64,000 bases of DNA, from the NCBI RefSeq assembly GCF_006337125.1, contig NZ_CP040887.1, positions 372,001 to 436,000 on the forward strand, written 5' to 3'. A program made the position numbers and the translations under genes. This DNA comes from Serinicoccus chungangensis. Lineage in GTDB: Bacteria > Actinomycetota > Actinomycetes > Actinomycetales > Dermatophilaceae. Below, in pieces: positions 37,776 to 46,087 of the stretch (within the stretch, counting starts at the first letter, position 1; every line of letters starts with the position of its first letter). Below the pieces are notes generated by a model. It did no database searches and was not told the DNA's origin. It saw nothing but the letters and a program-made list of their open reading frames with translations.

Positions 37776-38336
37776 ATGAGCGTGGGCGACTGGACGCTGG
37801 TGTCGCTCGCCGCGGCCGCCGCGGCGGTCCCGCTGCTGTGGTGGTCGGGCGCCGCCCCGGGCTGGACGCCTCGTCCGACCCGTCGCCGGGTCACCGGCCA
37901 CGGTGCGACGCCGGCCGGGGTCCCGGAGGCGTTGGACCTCCTCGCTCTCGCGCTGCAGGGGGGCAGCTCCCTGGGGTCGGCGGCGCGTCACGTCGCCGCG
38001 GTCCTGCCGACGCCCCTGCGGGAGGAGCTGGACGGGGTAGGCCGGGACCTGCTGCTGGGCCTGGATACCGGCCCGAGCTGGGCGGCCGCCGGGCCGCGCT
38101 GGCGGGCAGCCCGGTTGAGCATGGAGATCGCCGCGCTCGCGGGGGTGTCGCCGGGGCCGGCGTTGCGCCAGGCCGCGGCCGACCTGCGGCGCCAGGCCGT
38201 CGCGGGGGTGGAGGTGGCGACCGCCCGGCTGGGGGTGCGCCTGGTCATCCCCCTGGGGCTGGCGTTCCTGCCCGGTTTCGTGCTCAGCACCGTCGTCCCG
38301 CTCGTCCTCGCCCTCGTCCGGGACCTGTCCTGGTGA
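37776..38336 (+). CDS. TadC-like type II secretion F-domain protein
   Basis: A 186-residue platform protein with an N-terminal helix, a GspF-like core (PEALDLLALALQGGSSLGSA) and a C-terminal helix pair ending VIPLGLAFLPGFVLSTVVPL. ATG 37776 was chosen 31 bp after the TadB stop; in-frame GTG codons just upstream are alternatives. Confidence 0.85.
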   Translation: MSVGDWTLVSLAAAAAAVPLLWWSGAAPGWTPRPTRRRVTGHGATPAGVPEALDLLALALQGGSSLGSAARHVAAVLPTPLREELDGVGRDLLLGLDTGPSWAAAGPRWRAARLSMEIAALAGVSPGPALRQAAADLRRQAVAGVEVATARLGVRLVIPLGLAFLPGFVLSTVVPLVLALVRDLSW

Positions 38337-38413
38337 GGTTCAAGAACTGACCGCCTGTCGGTCTCTGACGTGCGCCTCGCCCTGAGGCGCACCCACCCAC
38401 AAGGAGGGGAAAC

Positions 38414-38623
38414 ATGAAGAAGAAGAACACCACCATCACTCCCGCTGCCGCCGTCCGCCAGCTGCGCGCGCGCAAGGACGCGGGGATGACCACGGCGGAG
38501 TATGCCGTCGGCACCATCGCCGCCTGCGCCTTCGCCGCGGTGCTCCTGGCGATCCTGCAGTCCGGGGCCGTCCAGGGGGTCGTCACCTCGGTGATCACGA
38601 CCGCGCTCTCGGTGTCGTTGTGA
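38414..38623 (+). CDS. DUF4244 Flp-pilin-like protein
   Basis: A 69-residue small pilin-like protein with the motif DAGMTTAEYAVGTIAACAFA: Gly before Met as in prepilin cleavage sites, Glu at +5 of the mature form, then a hydrophobic helix. Probably the major structural subunit. The strongest ribosome site in the cluster, AAGGAGGGG, precedes its ATG, in line with high expression. The 77 bp before it may hold a local promoter or processing site. Confidence 0.9.
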   Translation: MKKKNTTITPAAAVRQLRARKDAGMTTAEYAVGTIAACAFAAVLLAILQSGAVQGVVTSVITTALSVSL

Positions 38624-38985
38624 CACGTCGCGGGCGCCGCGGCGGCGACGGGGGGATGGTGAGCGCCGAGCTGGCCCTGACGATCCCCTCGGTCCTCCTG
38701 GTGCTCGCGATCTGCCTGACCGCGCTGAGCCTCGGGGTGGATCAGGTCCGGTGCGAGGACGCGGCGCGCGTGGCAGCGCGCGCCGCGTCCCGCGGGGAGG
38801 TGACCGGCACGGTCCGACAGGCCGCCCTCCGGCTCGCGCCGCAGGGCGCCACGGTCCGGGTCGAGGAGGACGCCGCCGGGGTGCAGGTGGTCGTCGAGGC
38901 CCGGCCCCGGGCCCGGCTGCTGCCTGGCCTGCCCGGTGCGGCAGCGACCGCGCGGGCCGCCTGGGAGCCCGGAGTCGGCCCATGA
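38620..38985 (+). CDS. TadE-family pilus protein
   Basis: A 121-residue minor pilin-like protein. GGMVSAELALTIPSVLLVLA gives the prepilin-like Glu and the single hydrophobic helix, followed by a region with two of the usual features (DQVRCEDAARVAARAASRGE). GTG 38620 overlaps the DUF4244 stop, and its own stop overlaps the next start (ATGA). Confidence 0.88.
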   Translation: MTRRGRRGGDGGMVSAELALTIPSVLLVLAICLTALSLGVDQVRCEDAARVAARAASRGEVTGTVRQAALRLAPQGATVRVEEDAAGVQVVVEARPRARLLPGLPGAAATARAAWEPGVGP

Positions 38986-39968
38986 GCCGGTGGCCGTCGC
39001 TGCCGGGGGAGGGGCGCCGCGTGAGCCGGTCGTCCTCCGGTCACGGCCAGGATCAGGCCCAACCGCCCCGCGGCCCGGCGGAGGCGCCACTGCCCCGCGG
39101 CCCGGCCGAGGCGCCACGACATCGCGGACCGGGTGAGGCACGACGAGACCGCACCGGGGGTGCGGCATCGCGACCCAGCCACCTGCCTGAGGCATCACGA
39201 CACCGTGCTCCGGATGAGGCATCACGACACCGTGGCCCACCTGAGGCATCACGGCCCCGCAGCTGGGGTGCGGCGCCACGACATCGCGGACCGGGTGAGG
39301 CACGACGAGACCGCACCGGGGGTGCGGCATCGCGACCCAGCCACCTGCCTGAGGCTTCACGACACCGTGCTCCGGATGAGGCATCACGACACCGTGGCCC
39401 ACCTGAGGCATCACGACACCGTGGCCCACCTGAGGCATCACGACACCGTGGCCCACCTGAGGCATCACGGCCCCGCAGCTGGGGTGCGGCACCGCGACAC
39501 CACGGCACAGCCGAGGCAGGGCGATCCTGCGGCCGGCGCGGTCCCACGGCGGGGGTGTGCCGAGAGGGTGGATCGGCCGTGGTCCTGGCCATCGGCGTCG
39601 TCGCAGGCCTGAGCACCGTCCTGGTGCTGGCTCTGGGCCTTGTGGCCGTCCTCGTCGCCGGTCAGCAGGCGCGGACCGCCGCCGACCTGGCGGCGCTGGC
39701 CGCCGCCGGTCAGCTCGTGCAGGGCGTCGACCACGCCACCGCCTGCGACGAGGCCCGTGACCTCGCGCAGCAGCACGGGGTGACGGTCCGCGGCTGCACC
39801 GTCGGTCGGGGAGGGTCATCCCCCGTGCCCGAGATCACGCTCGAGGTCGAGCGCGCCGTGGCCGGCACGCGGTGGACGGTCGGCGTCACCGCGAGGGCCG
39901 GGGCGACGACGACGGATCCCGAGCTGACTCCCCAGCGGCGGGCTCCGGACCAGGGGCGAGGGGCGTGA
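38982..39968 (+). CDS. TadE-like protein (Rv3654c family) with N-terminal nonapeptide repeat domain
   Basis: The C-terminal ~138 residues (from REGGSAVVLAIGVVAGL) are the TadE-like family of the DECH-helicase/secretion neighbourhood: one hydrophobic helix, then ARTAADLAALAAAGQLVQGV and a Cys pair. Upstream, in the same frame and starting at ATG 38982, which overlaps the TadE stop, there are ~25 residues and then eighteen 9-residue Arg/His/Pro-rich repeats (residues 26-187). The normal family protein is ~110-140 residues, so this one (328) carries an unusual repetitive, strongly basic region ahead of its membrane helix, expected to face the cytoplasm. A GTG at 39555 could start a normal-length protein. 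The synonymous pattern of repeat differences supports translation of the repeats. Confidence 0.78.
   Translation: MSRWPSLPGEGRRVSRSSSGHGQDQAQPPRGPAEAPLPRGPAEAPRHRGPGEARRDRTGGAASRPSHLPEASRHRAPDEASRHRGPPEASRPRSWGAAPRHRGPGEARRDRTGGAASRPSHLPEASRHRAPDEASRHRGPPEASRHRGPPEASRHRGPPEASRPRSWGAAPRHHGTAEAGRSCGRRGPTAGVCREGGSAVVLAIGVVAGLSTVLVLALGLVAVLVAGQQARTAADLAALAAAGQLVQGVDHATACDEARDLAQQHGVTVRGCTVGRGGSSPVPEITLEVERAVAGTRWTVGVTARAGATTTDPELTPQRRAPDQGRGA
39057..39542 (+). repeat. Eighteen tandem 27-bp repeats encoding nonapeptides
   Basis: The units read APRHRGPGE, ARRDRTGGA, ASRPSHLPE, ASRHRAPDE, ASRHRGPPE, ASRPRSWGA and variants. A block of six units (162 bp) occurs twice, at 39111 and 39273, and the unit ASRHRGPPE is present three times in a row in the second block. 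Comparing units 3 and 7, five of nine codons differ only synonymously (GCG/GCA, CAT/CAC, CGC/CGT, GGA/GGC, CCG/CCA). The period is a multiple of three, so other frames also stay open. Confidence 0.9.
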
Positions 39969-40700
39969 CGGTCGGCGCAGGCCACCCGACATCGTGCGCG
40001 TCCGTGGCCCCATCAGGGCCACGACCGCACACGATGCCGGCAGGGGTCCGAGGCTGTGCGCTTCCTTGGCCCCATGAGGGCCATAAGCGCACACGATGCC
40101 GGCAGGGGTCCGAGGCTGTGCGCTTCCTTGGCCCCATGAGGGCCATAAGCGCACACGATGCCAGCACGGGGCCGGAGACTGCGCGCGTCCGGCGCCCCCT
40201 GAGGGCCACCACCGTGCACGGTCAGGGCACGGTCTGGGCCCGGCGACGACGATGCCCTCGTTCCCCTGCGCTGGCAGAGCCGTCAGGCCTCTCGGTGTGC
40301 GGTGCCGGGTGGGTGCCCACCCCGGGAAGGGCCAGGGCGTGACGGTCGGCGCAGGCCATCCGACATCGTGCGCTTGCGTGGCCCCGTAAGGGCCACGACC
40401 TCACACACGAGGGCCCCATAGGGGCCGGAGACTGTGCGCGCTGATGGCCCCCTGAGGGCCACGACCGCACACGATGGCCGTGGAGGCCCGAGACTGTGCG
40501 CGTTTCATGGCCCGGTGAGGGCCATAAGCGCACGCGATGTCAGCAAGTGCGAGAGACTGTGCGCGTCCGTGGCCCCGTGAGGGCCACCACCGCGCACGGT
40601 CAGGGCACGGTATGGGTCCGGCGGCGACGATGCCCTCGTTCTCCTGCGCTGGCAGAGCCGTCACGCATCTCGGGTGTGCGGTGCCGGATGGGTGCCTGCC
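39961..40700. repeat. Array of eight nested-hairpin repeats in two ~374-bp copies
   Basis: This fills the 749 bp between the convergent stops at 39968 and 40718. Eight units begin near 39994, 40055, 40117, 40180, 40368, 40433, 40495 and 40558 (spacing 61-65). The units at 40055 and 40117 are identical: outer arms TGTGCGCTT/AAGCGCACA enclose inner arms TGGCCC/GGGCCA around the loop CATGA. The first four units and their ~120 bp tail are repeated as the second four and tail, offset 374 bp with ~10-15% divergence by eye. The copy begins at GGGCGTGACGGTCGGCGCAG, which in copy one contains the TGA of the preceding gene. Open frames here are artefacts of the repeats. Confidence 0.88.
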
Positions 40701-40717
40701 CGGCACCGGGCGTGGGC

Positions 40718-41185
40718 TCAGGCGCCGGGGCCGGTGGTGGGTCGGCCGGTCGAGGTACCGGTCCCCGGCCCCGTTCCCGTCCCGGGGCCGGACCCGCCGG
40801 GGGTCTGCCGCGGCAGGATGGGGGTGGACCGGTCGTCCCGGGTCGCGGGGCCGTCGGTGCCCTGCTGCCGTCCGTCGGTGCTGCCCAGGCGGGCGGCGTC
40901 CCGCTCGCGCTCGATGCGCCGGTCGGAGTCCTTGGCCTGGCGACGCAGCTCACGGACCTCGCGGGCCCGACGTGCCTTGGAGCGGGTCCCGACCGCCAGC
41001 AGCCAGAGCCCGCTCGTGGCGGCCGCCAGGGTGATGCCGCCCACGACGAAGAGCCAGATCGGGGTGATCTCCACGTTGAGGACGCCGTAGGAGATCTGGA
41101 CGGGGTCCATGCCACGGGTGGCCAGCCACATGTAGACCATCACCGCCAGGGCGACGAGCAGCAGGACGACTCCGAAGACGACCAT
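40718..41185 (-). CDS. LapA-like two-helix membrane protein
   Basis: A 155-residue protein: transmembrane helix 1 (VVFGVVLLLVALAVMVYMWL), a short loop, transmembrane helix 2 (PIWLFVVGGITLAAATSGLW), a basic coiled-coil-like stretch (RREVRELRRQAKDSDRRIERER-like, residues ~70-98) and a Gly/Thr/Pro-rich tail. This is the LapA/DUF1049-like layout; the function is unknown. GAAAGGATC just before the ATG is a good ribosome site. It lies between the hairpin array and the helicase gene. Confidence 0.65.
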   Translation of the reverse strand: MVVFGVVLLLVALAVMVYMWLATRGMDPVQISYGVLNVEITPIWLFVVGGITLAAATSGLWLLAVGTRSKARRAREVRELRRQAKDSDRRIERERDAARLGSTDGRQQGTDGPATRDDRSTPILPRQTPGGSGPGTGTGPGTGTSTGRPTTGPGA

Positions 41186-41287
41186 GGCGGATCCTTTCGT
41201 GGAGGGAGGGCCCCAGCAGGAGCCTGACGACGGGCCCGACCCGTCGGGCCCGAGACTAGCGCAGGCGGTCGGTGCCGGCGCTGCGGT

Positions 41288-43606
41288 TCAGCCGGTGGGG
41301 AGGACGACCTCGCGCTCGCTCAGCAGGTGGCTCAGCACGGCGACCGCGCCGGCCTTGTCCAGGGGCTCGTTGCCGTTGCCGCACTTGGGTGACTGGACGC
41401 ACGCCGGGCAGCCGCGGGCGCACCGGCAGCTCTCCACGAGGTCCCGGGTCGCGGACAGCCACCGGACGGCCTCACGGAAGGCCCGGTTGCTGAACCCCGC
41501 CCCTCCCGGGTAGCCGTCGTAGACCATGACGGTCGGCAGCCCGGTGTCCGGGTGCAGCGCCGTGGACACGCCGCCGATGTCCCAACGGTCGCAGGTGGCG
41601 AGCAGAGGCAGCATGCCGATGGAGGCGTGCTCAGCCGCGTGCAGCGCCCCGGGGACGTCCTGCTCGGCCAGCCCGGCGAGCGCGAGCTCCTCCGGGGGCA
41701 GGGTCCACCAGACGGCCTGGGTGACGAGGGTCCGGGCGGGCAGGTCGAGCGGGTGCGTGCCGATGACGCTCCCGTCGGGCAGCACCCGCTGGAACGCCGT
41801 GACCTGCGTGGTCACCTCGACCCGCCCCGAGGCCATCGTGGCGGCGCCCCACCGCTGCTCGGTGTGACTGGCGCGGATGCGGAAGCTGCTCTCGCTGCGC
41901 GCCCTGGTCGTCCAGCCGGGGTCCCCGTGGACCACCAGCGCCACCGACCCGTCGAGGTCGAGCGCGGTGACGACGTAGGGCTCGCCCTGGTGCACGTAGA
42001 CGGCGCCCTCGTGCACCGTCGTCAGGGCCCGGGCCTCGTCGACCGTGCCGAGGACCCGCCCGCTGCGGCTGTCGACGATCTGCACCGTCTGGCCGGCACC
42101 CCGCAGGGCCACGTGGTCGCTCGCCCGGTCCGGACGGGCCCAGTACCACCCGGTCGGCCGGGCCCGCAGCACGCCGCCCACGACGAGCTGCTCGGCCAGC
42201 CCGCGCAGCCCGGTGCCGAACCACCTCTCGTCCTGCTCGGTGAGCGGGAGCTCGGCGGCGGCCGCGGCGAGGTGCGGCCCGAGGACGTAGGGGTTCTCCG
42301 GGTCGAGCACGCAGGACTCGACCGGCGCCTCGAAGATCAGCTCGGGGTGGTCGAGGAGGTAGGTGTCGAGAGGGTCGTCCGCCGCCACCAGCACGGCCAG
42401 CGAGGGGGAGCCGCTGCGGCCGGCGCGCCCCACCTGCTGCCAGAAGGAGGCACGGGTGCCGGGCCAGCCGGCCATCACCACCGCGTCCAGCCCGGCGATG
42501 TCGATGCCGAGCTCCAGGGCGCTGGTGGCGGCCAGGCCCATGAGGGTGCGGTCGCGCAGCGCCGACTCCAAGGCACGCCGCTCCTCCGGCAGGTAGCCGC
42601 CGCGATAGGCCGCCACGGGCGCGGCGCCGCCGGGTCGTGCCGCGCACCCGTCCCGGGCCCGGGCGGCGACCTGCTCGACACCGGCCCGCGACCGGGCGAA
42701 GGCCACGGTCTGCACACCGGCGCCGACGAGGTCGGTGAGCAGGTCGGCGGCCTCCCCGACGGTGCTGCGCCGCCGCCCGTCCTCGAGCTCGTCCGGCTGC
42801 CAGAGAGCGACCACGGTCTCCCGGCGGGGGGAGGTGTCACCGGTCACCGCCACGACGTCCTGGCCCAGCAGGGCCCGCCCCAACGGCTCGGGCTCGGCCA
42901 CGGTCGCCGAGGCCAGGACCACGGTGGGGGCTGCGCCATACCTCGCCGCGACCCGCAGCAGCCGCCGCAGCACGGCGGAGACGTGGGCCCCGAAGACCCC
43001 GCGGTAGATGTGGCACTCGTCGACGACGACGTAGCGCAGCGAGCGCAGGAAGGGTGCCCACCGCTCGTGCCCGGGCAGCAGGGTGTGGTGCAGCAGGTCG
43101 GGGTTGGTGAGGACGTAGTGGGCGTGCTCGCGGATCCACCGACGCTCCTCGCCCGGGGTGTCCCCGTCGAGGCGCGCCACCCGGACCTCCGGCACGGCGA
43201 GGCTCTGCAGCCGGGACTCCTGGTCGGCGCCCAGCGCCTTGGTGGGGGCGAGGTAGAGCGCCGTGGCGCCGCGGCCGGTCACGGACCCCGTGCCCTCGCT
43301 CAGCGCGGAGAGCACCGGGATGAGGTAGCCCAGCGACTTCCCGGACGCCGTCCCGGTCGACACGATGACGTGCTGCCCCGAACGGGCCAGCTCGGCCACC
43401 TGGGCCTGGTGCTCCCAGGGCGCGTCGATCCCCTGGCCGAGGAGCGCCGCCTTGACCGGCGCGGCGCACCAGGTGGGCCAGGGCGCGCTCCTGCCCTGGC
43501 GCGCCGGCACCGTCCGCACGTGGCGCAGCCGCCCGGACCGGCCGCCGGAGGCGAGGCGGTCGAGGGCGGTCTGCGGGTCGAAGGCCGGCGAGGTCGGGTC
43601 GTCCAT
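41288..43606 (-). CDS. DECH-box helicase with DUF1998 domain (MrfA-like)
   Basis: A 772-residue superfamily 2 helicase, the marker gene of the actinobacterial helicase/secretion neighbourhood. Motif I is STGTASGKSLGYLIP, motif II VVDECHIYRG (DECH), motif III LASATVAEP and motif VI QQVGRAGRSG. The C-terminal domain has YDGYPGGAGFSNRAF and a four-Cys zinc site in CRCARGCPACVQSPKC. The B. subtilis homologue MrfA repairs mitomycin C damage, so a repair role is plausible; the reason for its link to the Tad genes is unknown. Confidence 0.92.
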   Translation of the reverse strand: MDDPTSPAFDPQTALDRLASGGRSGRLRHVRTVPARQGRSAPWPTWCAAPVKAALLGQGIDAPWEHQAQVAELARSGQHVIVSTGTASGKSLGYLIPVLSALSEGTGSVTGRGATALYLAPTKALGADQESRLQSLAVPEVRVARLDGDTPGEERRWIREHAHYVLTNPDLLHHTLLPGHERWAPFLRSLRYVVVDECHIYRGVFGAHVSAVLRRLLRVAARYGAAPTVVLASATVAEPEPLGRALLGQDVVAVTGDTSPRRETVVALWQPDELEDGRRRSTVGEAADLLTDLVGAGVQTVAFARSRAGVEQVAARARDGCAARPGGAAPVAAYRGGYLPEERRALESALRDRTLMGLAATSALELGIDIAGLDAVVMAGWPGTRASFWQQVGRAGRSGSPSLAVLVAADDPLDTYLLDHPELIFEAPVESCVLDPENPYVLGPHLAAAAAELPLTEQDERWFGTGLRGLAEQLVVGGVLRARPTGWYWARPDRASDHVALRGAGQTVQIVDSRSGRVLGTVDEARALTTVHEGAVYVHQGEPYVVTALDLDGSVALVVHGDPGWTTRARSESSFRIRASHTEQRWGAATMASGRVEVTTQVTAFQRVLPDGSVIGTHPLDLPARTLVTQAVWWTLPPEELALAGLAEQDVPGALHAAEHASIGMLPLLATCDRWDIGGVSTALHPDTGLPTVMVYDGYPGGAGFSNRAFREAVRWLSATRDLVESCRCARGCPACVQSPKCGNGNEPLDKAGAVAVLSHLLSEREVVLPTG

Positions 43607-43771
43607 CTCGCCACCACGCTACGCCGGTGCACCGACAGGGTGTGCGCACCGCACGGGCGAGGTGTTAGGTGCGCGGACCGGGGATCACTACAGTGGCCAC
43701 GTCCGATGGATGTCCTGCGGTTCGCGCCGCGTCGTCGCCCGCAACGGTGCGGGCCCTCTGAGGAGGCACAC

Positions 43772-46087
43772 ATGTCCCCAGTCGCTGCCGCGAGCGAGGT
43801 CTCGCTCTCGGGTGCCGACACCTCGATCGTCATCGTGGTGCTGTGCATCGCCCTCGTCGCCCTCGTCATGGGCTTCATGTTCCGCCGGGAGGTGCTCGCC
43901 GCCTCCCCCGGCACCGAGGCGATGCAGGAAATCGGCGGAGCGGTCCAGGAGGGCGCCTCGGCCTACCTCGGCCGGCAGTTCCGGACCCTGGCGGTGTTCG
44001 CGGCGGTCGCCTTCGTGCTCCTCATGGTGCTGCCCGCCGACGACATGATGGTCCGGGTCGGCCGCTCGGTGGCCTTCGTCTTCGGCGCCGGGTTCTCCGC
44101 CGCCATCGGCTGGCTGGGCATGAACCTCGCCACCGCCGCCAACATGCGCGTCGCGGAGGCCGCGCGCACCACGGGCCGGGACGACGGCATGCGCATCGCC
44201 TTCCGCACCGGCGGCACCGTCGGCATGGCGACCGTCGGGCTGGGTCTGCTGGGGGCCGCGCTCGTCGTCCTCATCTACCAGGGTGACGCCGCCAAGGTGC
44301 TCGAGGGCTTCGGCTTCGGGGCCGCGCTGCTCGCGATGTTCATGCGGGTGGGCGGGGGCATCTTCACCAAGGCCGCCGACGTGGGCGCCGACCTGGTCGG
44401 CAAGGTCGAGGCCGGCATCCCCGAGGACGACCCCCGCAACGCCGCGACGATCGCGGACAACGTGGGCGACAACGTGGGTGACTGCGCCGGCATGGCGGCC
44501 GACCTCTTCGAGTCGTATGCCGTGACCCTGGTCGCGGCGCTCATCCTCGGGACCGCGGCGCTGGGGTCCGAGGGCGGCCTGGTCTTCCCGCTCGTCATCC
44601 CGGCCATCGGGGTGCTCACCGCCATCGTGGGCGTCTTCATCACCAAGGCCCGGCCCGGCGAGAGCGGCCTCGCCGCCATCAACCGCAGCTTCTACATCTC
44701 GGCCGCCATCGCGGCGGTCGCCTCGGTGGTCGCGGCCTTCGTCTTCCTGCCGACCGAGCTCTCGGTCACCGGTGGCTTCGACCTGGGGGCGGAGAGCACC
44801 GGCGCCACCCAGGTCAACGCCGCCATGGGGGCCGCCGCCTCCGTGGTCATCGGCATCGTGCTCGCCGCCTTCATCCTCTGGCTGACCGGCTACTTCACCG
44901 GCACGGAGTCCAAGCCCACCAACGACGTGGCGCGCACCTCCCTCACCGGCCCGGCCACGGTCATCCTCTCCGGCATCGGCGTGGGTCTGGAGTCCGCGGT
45001 CTACACCGCGGTGACGATCGCCGCGGCGATCTTCGCGATCTTCACCCTCGGCGGCGGCTCGCTCATCGTCTCCCTCTTCTTCGTCGCCCTCGCCGGCTGC
45101 GGGCTGCTCACCACGGTGGGCGTCATCGTGGCGATGGACACCTTCGGCCCGGTGAGCGACAACGCGCAGGGCATCGCCGAGATGTCGGGGGACGTGGACG
45201 GCGAGGCCGCCCAGATCCTCACCGAGCTGGACGCCGTCGGCAACACGACCAAAGCGATCACCAAGGGCATCGCCATCGCGACGGCCGTGCTCGCCGCCAC
45301 CGCGCTCTTCGGGTCCTACCTCGACGCGATCCTGCAGGCGCTGGAGACGGCCGGCGGCGCCAGCGGCGACGTGCTGCAGTCGTTCCTGATCTTCGACCCG
45401 CGCGCCCTGGTCGGCGTGCTCATCGGCGGCGCCGTCGTCTTCCTCTTCTCCGGGCTCGCCATCAACGCGGTGACCCGCGCCGCCGGCGCGATCGTCTTCG
45501 AGGTGCGCCGGCAGTTCCGCGAGAAGCCCGGGATCATGGACTACACCGAGAAGCCGGAGTACGCCCGGGTCGTCGACATCTGCACCCGCGACTCGCTGCG
45601 CGAGCTCGCCACCCCCGGCCTGCTCGCGGTCTTCGCCCCGATCGCCGTCGGGTTCGGCCTCGGCGTCGGCGCGCTCGCCGGCTACCTCGCCGGGGCCATC
45701 GGCACCGGCGTGCTCATGGCGGTCTTCCTGGCCAACGCCGGGGGCGCGTGGGACAACGCTAAGAAGATCGTTGAGGACGGCAAGTTCGGCGGCAAGGGCA
45801 CCCCGGCCCACGAGGCCACGGTCATCGGCGACACCGTCGGCGACCCGTTCAAGGACACCGCCGGCCCGGCGATCAACCCGCTCATCAAGGTGATGAACCT
45901 CGTCGCCCTGCTCATCGCCCCGGCGATCATCGGCCTCACCTACGGCGAGGGCGCCAACGACGTCCTCCGGTGGGCCATCGCCGCGGCAGCCTTCGCCGTC
46001 ATCGTCGCCGCGGTCGTCGTGTCCAAGCGACGCGACATCGCCATCGGCGAGAGCGACGACGTGCCGGCCACGGCGGTCGAGCGCTGA
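43772..46087 (+). CDS. hppA: Membrane-bound proton-translocating pyrophosphatase
   Basis: A 771-residue H+-PPase with ~16 transmembrane helices that couples PPi hydrolysis to H+ pumping. Catalytic segments include [40 protein letters not shown] and [19 protein letters not shown]. The K+-dependence segment reads [10 protein letters not shown]: Lys in place of Ala is diagnostic of the K+-independent class. A TACAGT hexamer at 43689-43694 and GGAGG 6 bp before the ATG indicate a leadered transcript of ~70 nt. The frame extending further upstream is antisense to the helicase and is not used. Confidence 0.95.
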   Translation: MSPVAAASEVSLSGADTSIVIVVLCIALVALVMGFMFRREVLAASPGTEAMQEIGGAVQEGASAYLGRQFRTLAVFAAVAFVLLMVLPADDMMVRVGRSVAFVFGAGFSAAIGWLGMNLATAANMRVAEAARTTGRDDGMRIAFRTGGTVGMATVGLGLLGAALVVLIYQGDAAKVLEGFGFGAALLAMFMRVGGGIFTKAADVGADLVGKVEAGIPEDDPRNAATIADNVGDNVGDCAGMAADLFESYAVTLVAALILGTAALGSEGGLVFPLVIPAIGVLTAIVGVFITKARPGESGLAAINRSFYISAAIAAVASVVAAFVFLPTELSVTGGFDLGAESTGATQVNAAMGAAASVVIGIVLAAFILWLTGYFTGTESKPTNDVARTSLTGPATVILSGIGVGLESAVYTAVTIAAAIFAIFTLGGGSLIVSLFFVALAGCGLLTTVGVIVAMDTFGPVSDNAQGIAEMSGDVDGEAAQILTELDAVGNTTKAITKGIAIATAVLAATALFGSYLDAILQALETAGGASGDVLQSFLIFDPRALVGVLIGGAVVFLFSGLAINAVTRAAGAIVFEVRRQFREKPGIMDYTEKPEYARVVDICTRDSLRELATPGLLAVFAPIAVGFGLGVGALAGYLAGAIGTGVLMAVFLANAGGAWDNAKKIVEDGKFGGKGTPAHEATVIGDTVGDPFKDTAGPAINPLIKVMNLVALLIAPAIIGLTYGEGANDVLRWAIAAAAFAVIVAAVVVSKRRDIAIGESDDVPATAVER

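Noticed and set aside
39057-40605. Possible CRISPR array
   Set aside because: The 27-bp repeats have no spacers and are coding; the hairpin units are long nested palindromes with similar, duplicated intervening sequence, and there are no cas genes.
39816-40706. Several open frames with repeated Trp/Pro/Gly-rich peptides on both strands
   Set aside because: They are products of the ~62-bp hairpin repeats in GC-rich DNA, have no ribosome sites, and none resembles a known protein.
41552-43771. Long frame continuous with hppA on the plus strand
   Set aside because: It is antisense to the DECH helicase, whose motifs are complete; hppA starts at ATG 43772 with a good ribosome site.
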